Positions 23,406 through 35,414 of a DNA stretch of 64,000 nt are shown one piece after another; position 1 is the stretch's first letter, and each line of letters starts with the position of its first letter. Both the position numbers and the translations under genes were made by a program. Source of the DNA: Sipunculus nudus (taxonomy: Eukaryota > Annelida > Sipuncula > Golfingiida > Sipunculidae); contig CM049319.1 in assembly GCA_026874595.1 (NCBI GenBank), positions 38,823,473 through 38,887,472 on the forward strand, written 5' to 3'. The notes below the pieces were generated by a model, which saw only the letters and a program-made list of their open reading frames with translations, made no database searches and was not told the DNA's origin.

Positions 23406-23681
23406 GAAGTAAATTAAACTAATACAATATTTTAATTAAAAATACTAAATATACCAGTAAAGCCAAAAAAAAGTATGGTTCTCTTTGCACTTTTACTTAG
23501 AAATCAGTACAGGTGGGGATTTTTTTTAAAATTACTATTTTTTGTATATTTTGATAAAAATGTCATATGATCAGGGAAGAGCATGATAATAACATTATTT
23601 TTCTTCTTAACAGGTAAAAGCACTACAAAAATGTATAATTTTATCTTCTTGAAAAACAAAAATCATAAATTTTTTCATGCC

Positions 23682-23707
23682 GGGGGGGGGGGTGGGGGGG
23701 GGGGGGG
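23682..23707 (+). repeat. Poly-G tract
   Basis: Eleven G, one T, then fourteen G. It could form a G-quadruplex and is a likely sequencing or assembly length error site. Confidence 0.9.
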
Positions 23708-23875
23708 TAAAATTGACGCAGGCAGTGCCTGAGAATGATACCTTTTATTTTTTGGGCCTAAGCTTTCTTTTTATATGAAAAAGACTGGATTTCTTATTTA
23801 TTTAGCCATTCTATGACCAGTATGTAAAATTTAATTAAGTTTTACAACCCTTTACGGTGAAGTGATGGGTATAAT

Positions 23876-26800
23876 TTTTAGCTCAGCTGACTGAAAGTCA
23901 TCTGAGCTATAGCGATCACTCTTTGTCCGTCGTCCGTCTGTCTGTCTGTCCGTCTGTCGTGCCGTCTGTCCGTCTGTCCGTCTGTCTGTCCGTTAACCAG
24001 GCTAGAACTGGAATCTTCTTACTTGACATCCTGGGAGGTCCATGAAAAATCTCCTTGGAAACCAGAAATTAGGTCTCTGTTACCCATATCCTTCTAGCTA
24101 TGGGGCCCCAAAGTACCCCCCAGAAAAGTAAAAAATTTCATACAAAAACTTCAATATCTCATTAACTACTTGACTGATGGTCATGATTTTTGGCATACAT
24201 ATTGATCATGAGAGGTTCCATCAGTTCCTGAAGACTGGTGGCGCCACCTGTATTTTTCGATTTTTTACGAATTTTTTTCTCTATTTTTGAGACCTTTAAA
24301 AATGTGAACATCTGTTAACAAGGCACAAATCGTAATGACTGGACTTAGAATCTTCATTCTCAACACAATGAGAGACCTATGAAAAGTCTCCATGGAAACC
24401 AGAAATTAGGTCTCTGTTACCCATATCCTTCCAGCTATGGGGCCCCAAACTACCCCCCAGAAAAGTAAAAAATTTCAAACAAAAACTTCAATATCTCATT
24501 AAATACATGACTGATGGTCATGATTTTTGTCATACATATTGATCATGAGATGTTCCATCACTTCCTGCAGACTGGTGGCGCCACCTGTATCGTTCAATTT
24601 TTTACGAATTTTTTTCTCTATTTTTGAGACCTTTCAAAATGTAAACATCTGTTAACAAGGCACAAATCGTAAAGACTGGACCTAGAATCTTCATTCTTGA
24701 CACACTGAGAGACCTATGTAAAGTCTCCATGGAAACCAGAAATTAGGTCTCTGTTACCCATATTCTTCGAGCTATGGAGCCCCAAAGTACCCCCAAGAAA
24801 AGTAAAAAATTTCATACAAAAACTTCAATATCTCATTAACTACTTGACTGATGGTCATGATTTGTGGCATAACTATTGATCATGAGATGTGTCATCACTT
24901 CCTGCAGACTGGTGGTGCCACCTTTATTGTTCGATTTTTTACGATTTTTTCCTCTATTTTTGAGACCTTTAAGGATGCTGTCATCTGTTAGCATGGCACA
25001 AATCGTAACGACTGGACCTAGAATCTTCATTCTTGACACACTGAGAGGTCCATGAAAAATATCCTTGGAAACCAGAAATTAGGTCTCTGTTAACCATATC
25101 CTTCGAGCTATGGGGCCCCAAAGTACCCCCCCCCCCCAGAGTAGTCAAAAATTTCATACAAAAACTTCAATATCTCAATAACTACATCACTGATGGTCAT
25201 GATTTTTGGCATACATATTGATTATGAAATGTTCCATCAGTTCCTGCAGACTTGTGGCGCAACCTGTATTGTTTGATTTTTTACGATTTTTTCCTCTATT
25301 TTTGAGACCTTTATGGATGCTGTCATCTGTTAACGTGGCACAAATCATAACGACAGGACCTAGAATCTTCATTCTCGACACACTGAGAGACCTATGAAAA
25401 GTCTCAATGGAAACCAAAATTAGGTCTCTGTTACCCATATTCTTCGAGCTATGGAGCCCTAAAGTACCCCCAAGAAAAGTAAAAAATTTCATACAAAAAC
25501 TTCAATATCTCATTAACTACTTGAATGATGGTCATGATTTGTGGCATAACTATTGATCATGAGATGTGTCATCTGTTCCTGCAGACTGGTGGCGCCACCT
25601 GTATCGTTCGATTTTTTACGATTTATTCCTCTATTTTTGAGACCTTTAAGGATGCTGTCATCTGTTAGCATGGCACAAATAGTAATGACTGGACCTAGAA
25701 TCTTCATTCTCAACACACTAGAAAACCTATGAAAAGTCTCCATGGAAACCAGAAATTAGGTCTCTGTTACCCATATCCTTCGAGCTATTGGGCCCCAAAG
25801 TACCCCCCCAGAGTAGTCAAAAATTTCATACAAAAACTTCAATATCTCAATAACTACATCACTGATGGTCATGATTTTTGGCATACATATTGATTATGAG
25901 ATGTTCCATCAGTTCTTGCAGACTGGTGGCGCCACCTATGTTATCTATCAAGAGGGTACAAATTGCAACAACTGGACCTAGAAACTTCATTCTTGTCATG
26001 CAAGGAGGCCCATGAAGAGTGCCTGTGGAAACTTGAAATTAGGTCTCTGTTACCCATATCCTTCAAGCTATAGGACTCTGAAGTATCCCTCAGAATAATG
26101 GACAATTTGATACAAAAGCTGAAGTATCTGAACAACTAATACGGAGATCATCATGATTCTTTGCATGGATATTGACCATTAAGTGTTTTTAGCTCAGCTG
26201 ACTGTAAGTCATCTGAAGTATCCCTCAGAATAATGGACAATTTGATACAAAAGCTCAAGTATCTAAACAACTATTGCAGTGATCACCATGATTCTTTGCA
26301 TGGATATTGATCATGGAATGTGTCATCAGTTTCTGCAGTATGGTGGCGCCACCTGTATTTTTTTATTTTTACGAAATTTTTTCTCTATTTTTGAGACCTC
26401 ATAAGATGCGGTCATCTGTTAACATGGCACAAATCATAACAACTGGACCTAGAATCTTCTCTCTTGACATGCTGAGAGGCCCATGAAAAGTTTCCTAAAA
26501 AACTTGAAATTAGGTTTCTGTTACCCATAACCTCTGAGCTATGGGGCTCCGAAGTACCCCCCAGAATAATGGAAAATTTGATACAAAAGCTCAAGTATCT
26601 GAACAATTATTATATTGATCACCATGATTCTTTGCATGGATATTGATCATGAAATGTTTCATCAGTTTCTGCATTCTGGTGGCGCCACCTGTATTTTTTC
26701 AATTTTTAGCTCAGCTGACTGAAAGTCATCTGAGCTGTAGGGATCACCTTTTTTCTGTCGTCCGTCTGGCCATCCAGGCGTCTGTCTGTTAACAGAGCAC

Positions 26801-27906
26801 AAATCGTAACCGCTAGACCGGGAATCTTCTTACTTGAAATCCTGGGAGGTCTATGGAAATTCTCCTTGTAAACCTGAAATTAGGTCACTGTGACTTATAT
26901 TCTTAGAGCTATGGGGTTCTGAAGTACCCCCCAGAATAATGCAAAATTTAATACAAAAGCTCAAGTATCTGAACAACTAATGCATTAATCACCATGATTC
27001 TTTGCATGGATATTGATCATGGAGTGTTTCATCAATTTCTGGAGATTGGTGGCGCCACCTATATTTTTTTTATTTTTTACGATTTTTTTTCTCTACTTTT
27101 GTGATCTTTAAACATTTGGTCATCTGTAAACAGGGCACAAATCATAATGACTGGACCTAGAATCTTCTGTCCTGACCTCCAGGGAAGCCCATAAAAGGTT
27201 TACATGGAAACCCGAAATAAGGTCCCTGTTACCCATATTCTGTGAGCTATGGGGCTCTGAAGTACCCCCCCAGAATAAAGATTTGGTCATATATTAACAG
27301 GGCACAAATCATAATGACTGGACCTAGAATCTTCTGTCCTCACCTCCAGGGAAGCCCATAAAAGGTCTACATGGAAACCCGAAATAAGGTCCCTGTTACC
27401 CATATCCTTCATGCTCTGGGGCTCCGAAGTACTCCCCAGAATAAAGATTTGGTCATCTGTTAACAGAGCACAAATTATAATGACTTGACCTAGAATCTCC
27501 TTTCTTGATATGCTGGGAGGCCCCTGAAAGGTCTCCTTGTGCACCTGAAATTACATCTCTGTTACCCATATCCTTCATCCTATGCGGCTTTGAAATACCC
27601 CCCAGAATAAACATTTGGATTTGTTAACAGGGCACAAATCATAATAACTGGACCTAGAATTTTATTTTTTTGACATGCTGGGAGACCCCTGAAAAGTCAT
27701 CTTGTAAACCTTGAAAATAGGTGTCTGTTACCCATATCCTTCATGCTACAGAGCTCCATAGTACCCCAATGAATATTGGATGATTTTATACAAAAGGTCA
27801 AGTTTTGAAAAAGTATTTCATTCAAATTTGACATTCAGATGATAAAATTACTTTTGTCAATGTCTTCCTGGTCAGCTGAGCGTCATGACCCCTGGGTCAC
27901 TTGTTA
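23876..27906 (-). mobile_element. Helentron-like family A array with ~338-bp tandem core
   Basis: Palindromic ends occur at 23876 (with a clear GTCCGTCTGTCT microsatellite at 23925-23993), at 26190 (truncated) and at 26703. The opposite terminus (CAGCTGAGCGTCATGACC, GGGTCACTTGTT) ends at 27906. Between them about nine monomers of roughly 338 bp repeat head to tail from 23994. Each carries GTTAACANGGCACAAATC, a phrase ending GAAATTAGGTCTCTGTTACC, and most carry the palindrome GGTGGCGCCACC. After 27120 the monomers shorten to about 160-180 bp. At least two elements are joined or nested. No protein is encoded. The array lies inside the 6.9-kb TIR element. Confidence 0.7.
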
Positions 27907-29440
27907 TAGAAAGATGCGGCTAAAGATAAGATCTAGCAGTCCGAGCAATTTCAATGAATGAGAAACTACACAAGCCATTAGAAAACATGTTTTGTGAACT
28001 GGTGTTCAGCCACTGGTCTGATGTGCTGTCACAGGGCTGGTACAGCCTGTTTTTAATTGCTGTCAAAGGCAAAGAGCCACTATAAATACCAGGGGGCGTT
28101 ACTGGGCAACATGGAGTTTACCATGATAGCTGCAACTGTTCACTTGGGCTCTGATTGTTTTCTGAATATGAGCTGAAAAGGAAGATGTTATCTGAGCTGG
28201 ATTTTGGCAGACATGTTCCTAGTACTGGAAATAACTTAAATAAATTATTTTTTCTTGATAGATTTATGTGGTTTCTGTAAGAAAAATTCACAGCAGATGC
28301 CAATAAGATAGCAGCCATGATATGTATAAACAACAGCATTTGGGCTTTGTTATTGTGTACAAGCAGACATGCCATGTCATTTGTCAGTGACTGTCTCTGC
28401 TCCAAAAATTAATGCAGGTACCTAACAGAACAAGCTCTCCTGAAACTCCATTCACTTTGCACATACAATTAAACCTTAATCCATAATGGCTACTAAATAT
28501 AAACCAATCTTAATGAAGCTTTGTTAGAAATTACACCTTGATGAATATGAATCAGAGTACACACTACACAGTCACACAAATCCTGGTAAAGCTGTGTAGC
28601 TACATAGCTGAATAAAAATTCTGGGTCAGTTTATTGTCAGGCCAAGAACTGGAAACATGAACCACAAAGTGACAATAGGTTACTTAATAATGTTAGGAAT
28701 TTCCAATTTACTTAGGGTGACAACTATAGACATTTTTTTAACAGAATTTAGCAAATCAACTTTAAATTAAGCTTAGCCAAAGTAATTTTAAGTTTGTGTG
28801 AAGGTGAAAACAAAATTCTATTTAAAGTTACTGTTACATATTCAAACCAATAAATCTCTAAATGTATTGGAATTAAATATATGCATGCTATACACATTAA
28901 ACACAGAATTTTTTCATGCTGCCTTTGATATATCTGCCTTCAAGCTTGTATACATCTTTCATTACCACCATTAATCTTAGACTTAGTTTTTACTTTTACA
29001 CAAAATAAAATTTAAAACTACACTTTCTGTGTAAAAAAATTACTTGTTAAAAATCACTCATATCAGTGCTGGGCAGCACTAATCAATGCTTGCTGCAGCA
29101 GCCCTTAGGGTTCAAATATGTAGTTCAAACTTACTGGTGGTAGTAACATAACACCCTCTCTTTGTTCCTCCCTTCAAGTGATTGTATGTTCTTATTAATA
29201 TAAATGATTGCTCTGAACATGCTGGATCTGTTGAATGTTACTCTTACTTGAGCTATTAGCACAGATCTTCATATTTTTACATGAGCTAAATAAGCACTGT
29301 CTTTTCCTAATTTTGCAAAAATGGCTGCCTTTCCCTCCAAAATCAGTTTAGCCAATCACAGCAGGATAAGACAGGAAAAAGTAGGGCAAATAAAACTGTA
29401 TTAAATTACTCTATACGACTGCAGCTAGCAGCAACCCTCC
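27907..29440. other. Noncoding interior of the 6.9-kb element
   Basis: No gene or clear repeat was recognised. GCTTGCTGCAGCAGCCCTTA at about 29087-29106 echoes the element's terminal sequence. Confidence 0.5.
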
Positions 29441-29621
29441 TGCAACCTTCCAGCACACAATTCAGATTGCTGCACACTTTCCTGCAGCCTTTGGCAGGCA
29501 GCGGGAAGCATGCTGCTAGCTGCAGCCTTCCTGCACTCTCTTCTTGCAGCCTATTTTGGTTTCCATTGCTTTGCAGCATGGTTGCAGCAAAGCAGCAGGA
29601 AACTTTTCATTTTGCTAAGGG

Positions 29622-30110
29622 TGACTATAAGTCATCTGAGCTATAGTTATGATCCATTATCTGTTGTCTGTCCACCTCTCCGTCTGTCCATCCATTAGAC
29701 TGGCAGACTATATATTTCCTGTATACATGCCAGAAATTAAGTCTGTATTGTGTAATGTCTTGAAGTTAATATGGGCCCGAACATAATGCACTTTGTAAAA
29801 TATCAGGAATGGTATTTACTCACTTAACATGACCATTTTATTAAGCTAGAGATTTTTTTTCAGGTATATAACTTGTTTAATTTAGATTCAATTCTATAAT
29901 CCAAAAATAGATCTGAATTTTGTAAATTTTTTAAGTTATTAGCATAAAAATAAAATGAGTACCTTAAACTTTGCCCAACTTTGACCATGGCGCATTTATT
30001 TCCTGTAAAGTAATGTTGATTTAATTTTCACAGCATGTAAACGTTAGTATTTATAATCTGTTGAAATCTGAAGTTTGAAAATTAAAGCTAAAAAATTAAG
30101 CTAGCAATAG
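29622..30110 (-). repeat. Right part of family C repeat interrupted by the 6.9-kb element
   Basis: Begins with the right hairpin arm (ACTATAAGTCATCTGAGCT), then a GTCC/GTCT stretch, then text shared with 1376-1700 and 55010-55250 (CATGCCAGAAATTA, GCCCAACTTTGACCATGG). Its left arm is at 22706-22720. Confidence 0.65.
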
Positions 30111-31990
30111 ATTTTGTTAGGCTCTATCATATTGACTTTCATTGTATGCAGGCAGGCCACTTCTGGTCACTGGAGGTCAGCTATGCCATGGTAACTGATT
30201 TGTAATGGGTCTATTGTAGCGCCAGCGGGATCTGGTGTTTGTGGGGAATTAGTAAAACACAAACAACAATAATAAGTCCTCAAGTGGTAGAGTTGGTATA
30301 TTCAGTAAATATATGTATACAGCAGGCTGGTCAGTTGATGTGTCCAGCTCAGTGGTCAGATCAAAACTGCTGCTATCCAGACATCTGGTAGCATCATTAT
30401 ACCTTGACCCTGCCACTACCAGGGTGACACTGATAGGCTGCTCATTAACACTGATAGGATCATGCCAAGATACATACATTTACATTCTATTACAGCCATT
30501 AACTTAAATCTGTGTTTCTTCATGTTACTGACACATTATACAAAAACTACTTTATCATTAACTGAAACTTTACATCCACATGAAATGTGACCCAAAGATT
30601 ATACATGTAGAAAAAAGTATCAAACTAACATATAGCTATTACTTACTGAATAGGTTATCACAAAGTTTAGAACTTCAACAGACACAGAAAATCCACTTAA
30701 ATCATAATTGCAGTACCACTAAATAAGACACAAGGATGAAAACAGAGTTAATTAAAGTTATAGGAATCTAGCAGTGTTCTAAATATGAAGCTAATATGTA
30801 TAATACTGAGTGATTTATAGAAGAATTATTATGGTCCAACAAACACATGTACTGCTGGTGACTGTCCAGTGGGCTGACCACATGGTGTGACACACTAGGG
30901 AACAGACAGGCCCACAGCATGGTTCTTCACATGTATAAAGTTAATAGTACAACTTGCAGAACATCCACAATAGATAAGCATCACTTAAATGAGCTCTACC
31001 ACAATATGGGTGGGGTACAACTAGCTTGGTCCCCAAGCTAATATGAATAATATGACCTCCAAAAGAAGTTACTATACTTAAGAATGTGCATGGAATTATT
31101 AAATAGTAGATGCAAGGTATGACCTTACATGACATTTGGCATGTACAGCAGAACAAAGAAATGTAAATTTAAAGATGTGTACAAGGCCAGTTGAGAGGTT
31201 ACATGAAGATTATATATGTGCTCATTTTAGTATGTTACCAAATTCATAGGATAACAAACAGAAATATAGATATACATGTAGAAAATGAACATACACAATC
31301 AGTGTTAACTGGATGGCAATATACAAGGCAATTAATAAACATTCAGTGCTTACAGAGAGACACAATGTCCATTGTTCATTTACTGGAATTGCTGGTCAGA
31401 GTCCATAATATTCTTGTCAAGTTGTTCAACTGTTCCTAATGCATGTTAAGATACAAAAATATATATAAAGTTTATTTTCTTTCTTTTCAACATTTACAGG
31501 TGTGTAAGTTGGACATTATACCAGGTACAAGTGAATAACAGATATCAAATGATAGAGAGATAAAACTTTAAATCTATATGAATAGACAAAGATTGGAACT
31601 TTGATTTATAATGCTCCATTGTTATTTTCATCACTTAACATGAATGAACAACTGGCTAAAAATAAACACATTGTATAAACAGCATGCAATTAAAAATAAA
31701 AAAAAATGGAAAAAAGAAAAATTAAAGATGCACAATACTAGTGTAACAGGTTGCAAATAAATCAGTAAAATGGAGGACTTTATGGGTGGGGCACAACAAA
31801 ATTTTGACACATAACTTGATACATGAGGTGCAAAATTATATATGACAAATAAAGAGTGATTTGGGAGTATGAGTGCACATGTGATGTTGATATTTTAGAA
31901 ATGACTTAAATGCGAGGCTGCTTGCAACTCATTTGACGTGTTATCTGTATATGTATATAGGGCATGAACATAGAAGTACAACTAGAATAA
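30111..31990. other. Unassigned intron sequence
   Basis: No exon or transposase was recognised. TGTAGCGCCAGCGGGATCTG at about 30216 looks like a possible mobile-element start, but no partner end was found. Confidence 0.45.
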
Positions 31991-31992
31991 GT

Positions 31993-32425
31993 GCTCCAGG
32001 GAACTCCTTTCTGACAGGTTTCCTTCCCTGTCGGATATTAACCTGAATATGCACACGAACAAAACACAAAATATATGAAAGTGCACCAGGGAAGTCCTGT
32101 CCTTTTCTGACAGGTTTCCATCCCTGTCGGATTTTGACCTGTGCATGCTACATACGCATATATAGCTCAAGAACTTGACAATTACATTACAGTTGGAGGT
32201 GCCACAGGGAACTCCGCTTTGACAGGTTTCCATCCCTGTCGGATTTTGACCCGTGCATGCTATATACGCATATATCTCAAGAACTTGACAATTACATTAC
32301 ATGCAGTTGGAGGTGCTACAGGGAACACCGCTTTGAAAGGTTTCCATCCCTGTCGGATTTTGACCTGTGCACTCTATATACATATACAGCACATGAAATA
32401 GTAATATAAGATGAATTAATCCAGG
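31993..32425. repeat. Tandem repeat of ~95-115 bp with conserved GACAGG/CCTGTC hairpin
   Basis: Four copies and a partial fifth. Each starts (C/A)CAGGGAACTCC and contains GACAGGTTTCCATCCCTGTC, whose ends can pair over six bases around an 8-base loop. The rest of the unit (GTGCATGCTATATACGCATA, GAACTTGACAATTACATTAC) is conserved mainly in copies 2 and 3. Confidence 0.8.
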
Positions 32426-34690
32426 GAACTCCTTCTATGTGGACAGCTTTACTTGACTCTGATCTGGACCAGGGTATACAATAGAAAATGCTTCATGTGC
32501 TGGATAGTCTAATGCCTGACTAATATCTATTCCACACAAATTTGAGGTAATTAAAACTACAGGGTTTGGCCAATACACCTGTTTATCTGAGTCTGACTCA
32601 GAAGCGTCTGTTTCACCAACATATTTATGGGAGCAAAGAGCTAGTCAGCTCACAATAAAACACAACTTAGATCAATCTTAACTCAATGAATAAAATTCTT
32701 AATATATGATGCATACTCAGATAAGTGTACATTTTTTAAAAAAAATGATTTTCAGCGGACACAGCACTGATAAACTTAGTGTACCACACTTGTCACAGAG
32801 GTAACCAAAAAAAATTATATATATATATGTTACAACTTAATGGCAATGAAAAAAAATTTGATGCTGATTGACTGATATGTAAAATGAATAAAATGTGAAT
32901 AGAGAATTTTTGTTAAAGCAACATGTAGAATTTTAAAGTTTTCTTGTTTGTATTAATTCATTTTTCAGTGGAACTAGTAACAATTACATTCCCTAACTTT
33001 TCACTTGTACCAGGGTTGGTCCAACTTACCGAAACCTTGAAGTTGACATTCAGGAAACTTTAAATGAGCCGTGCTGGACATCTGTGCTGGTGACCCTTCT
33101 GTTGATAAAAATAAACCATGGTGTGTTCAGGTCTGTTTGTGGACAAATGTAGGGAGGAGCCTCTGTCCCTGGAGTACAGTTACTGGTTGTCCCTTTGTCT
33201 GCTTTGTTAGTCCGAATTAAGGTTCCTCTCTTGACTGCTGTTCATCATCAGGATAACTAGCATTCCTTTTCATCATTAATTTTTTTTTGGCACCTGCACT
33301 TTGTAATTTTTGTTGAAATTAATTTTTCTCCCTTTTTTTGTAATGGCCATGATTTCAGGTTATCTTTGGTTAATATTTAAAAGAATGTTTTTTAAAAGCT
33401 TTAAAAAATTAGATTTATGATTTAAGTTATTCATCATACCAGGCAATGTGACAATCATGGATTTTCAGCTCTCTGTGGCTATATAAAGACAACTGTAAAT
33501 GGATTATAAATTATTGGTATCCCTACTCAACTTAATTCAAGAATTTGCCATCAATGAGATATATCTGTATTATAATTTTCCATTCAGTATGCATCTGTAA
33601 TAATTTTAAATATATTCATGATTTCTTGTTTATAAAAAGTCAGCCGAAAAGCATTTTGTATTGGGAAAATTAATTTCAAAGTTATTTCAAGTAGGGACCA
33701 CTTTTGTTACAGATGGCAGCACTTGGTTTACCATTATCAGATTGCCAGTGCCTTGATGTTGGCCATTAGCCAAGATGATGTCAGCTGTATAAATAGTTTT
33801 GGAACAGTGCCAGGATTAGAAAAAGTGCAGCCAGGTATAGGTCAAGAGTTCACTCAGAGCAGTAGCTGCATTCTGTTTATAGCTTTGGCAGACTGCTCAC
33901 TGCATCATATTTGGCACCAATGTTCAGCCTGGATATGTTTATAGCTTTGGCAGACTGCCAACTGTGTCAGATTATGCAACAGGTCAAGGTTCACTCAGTG
34001 CAGCCAGGTACAGGTCAAAAGTTCATTCAGTTTAGCCAGGTGCAGGTCAAGAGTTCACTCAGTGCAATAGCTTGAGGCAGCAATTTGTCACAGTTCACTC
34101 TGGGGCAACTGCTTTACTCAGCTAAGCCTTGTCAGCCCAGTGCATCAAACTCAAGGGAAGTTTGATATATTGGCCTGATATTTTGACCTGTCTATGCGTT
34201 TTTGATGGTTTTTTTTTTCATTTACAAATTGAAAACATGTGGGGCTACCTACATTGACTTTTGCAGTGTATGTGCCTGCTTATTTATACAGAGGAATTTG
34301 ATACATCAGCCTAAAATTGGGCATATTTATACATATCGGGAAGCTTTATCATGTCAAGACCATAGTAACAGTATACCATCTTATACATATCTTATGTTCA
34401 CAAACTGCTCACATCCTTCAAGTTCAACTTTAGGAAACATATGGTCAGGTCACAAAATATTATTGGCAACAATTTCCTACTCATTAATATAAACCAGTCA
34501 TATCTACCAACCATTGCCTATATTACCTCTCAGACTTTATCTCCATTTGATATTATTTTAGATTTTTACCTTCAATTTTAAGGTCAACTTCAGCTGAGCA
34601 CAGTGACACATGGGTCCCTTGTTGTACTTGATGTGGTGATTTACAGAATGGTTTTAGTAACTGACTGATCATGTGTTTCATTTGGTACAG
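32426..34690. other. Intron sequence with GGTCAAG tandem repeats and a repeat terminus
   Basis: 33830-34080 has imperfect copies of CAGCCAGGTACAGGTCAA and GTTCACTCAGTGCA plus TTTGGCAGACTGCCAACTGT; the same phrases occur at 41730-42040. The family A terminus CAGCTGAGCACAGTGACAC with GGGTCCCTTGTT ends near 34622. No coding sequence was found. Confidence 0.55.
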
Positions 34691-34759
34691 AGAGTTAGAT
34701 CAGAACAGTTTGGATACCTTGCCTCTTGCTCTTCATGATCTAAATCAACTCAAAGAACT
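34691..34759 (+). CDS. LGR: LGR receptor exon C: one leucine-rich repeat
   Basis: A 69-bp exon with acceptor GTACAG and donor GTAAGT, phase 2 both sides. It reads ELDQNSLDTLPLALHDLNQL then KEL, a 23-residue LRR one codon shorter than exons A and B. It follows the 20.8-kb intron. Confidence 0.9.
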
Positions 34760-35414
34760 GTAAGTAAACACCAGCATTTACAAACCTATTTCTTAATATA
34801 ACGCAGCACATGTTTCATGGGGACTTGTCCTGTATATCAGATAACGTTGAAAATAAAAAACCTATAACAGATAACATCAGTTATTTCTGCAGTAGTTACA
34901 TTGGATTACATTAGTAACATTAGTAATTTCACCATCTATTAGACCTTTAGTGATGCTGTATGACTTTCCCCAGCATTGTGTTTTTAGGTTTCAGTCACCA
35001 CAGCTCAGATATCACATGAAATGATAGAAAAAGACAAACCCCTTAATGAAATGATACAGTGTTGCAACAAGGCAACACAGCATATAATGTCTGCAGAGGA
35101 AACTGTAGGCCTTTGAAATTATCATTAACCTGTTACTTCATTAAACTTTCTCTTTACCATACCTAAATGTTAATTATTAGTACATCTGATACAGTTAACA
35201 TAATCTGTTGGCTCAGTGACCTATTAAAGTCAGCTGAACCATAAAAGTCCTTCCTGTTGTAAGACTGTCAAATGTCCTCCATAGAGTCACATATTAGACT
35301 TGCAGGGTCCAAGGTACAGTCCCCTGCAACCAAGATCTTTAATGACACCCTTCAGGAGTAGAAATAAAAAATGTCATCATTAACTCATAGTCATTAAACT
35401 CTGTCTTTCTTGAG
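34760..35414. other. Intron sequence
   Basis: No feature was recognised before the 53-bp satellite. Confidence 0.6.

Larger units (their letters stand above)
22721..29621. mobile_element. 6.9-kb terminal-inverted-repeat element, non-coding, with nested repeats
   Basis: The left end is CCCTTAGCAAAAATTAAGC and the right end, reverse complemented, is CCCTTAGCAAAATGAAAAG. Homology continues inside over about 60 bp of TGCTGC/TTTGCAGC-rich sequence. The flanks are the two arms of one family C hairpin (22706-22720 and 29622-29645), and TG sits on both sides, so insertion into that hairpin is the simplest reading. GCAGCC-rich tandem repeats lie inside both ends. It contains a 4-kb family A array (23876-27906); without that it would be about 2.9 kb. 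No transposase was found. The superfamily is unknown. Confidence 0.6.

Noticed and set aside
22775-23417. Several long open frames on both strands (up to 210 codons)
   Set aside because: All are translations of the 21-bp minisatellite, open because the period is a multiple of three.
28118-28405. 95-codon minus-strand open frame with a hydrophobic stretch
   Set aside because: No homology is recognised, no splice signals fit, and it lies inside a repeat-derived region.
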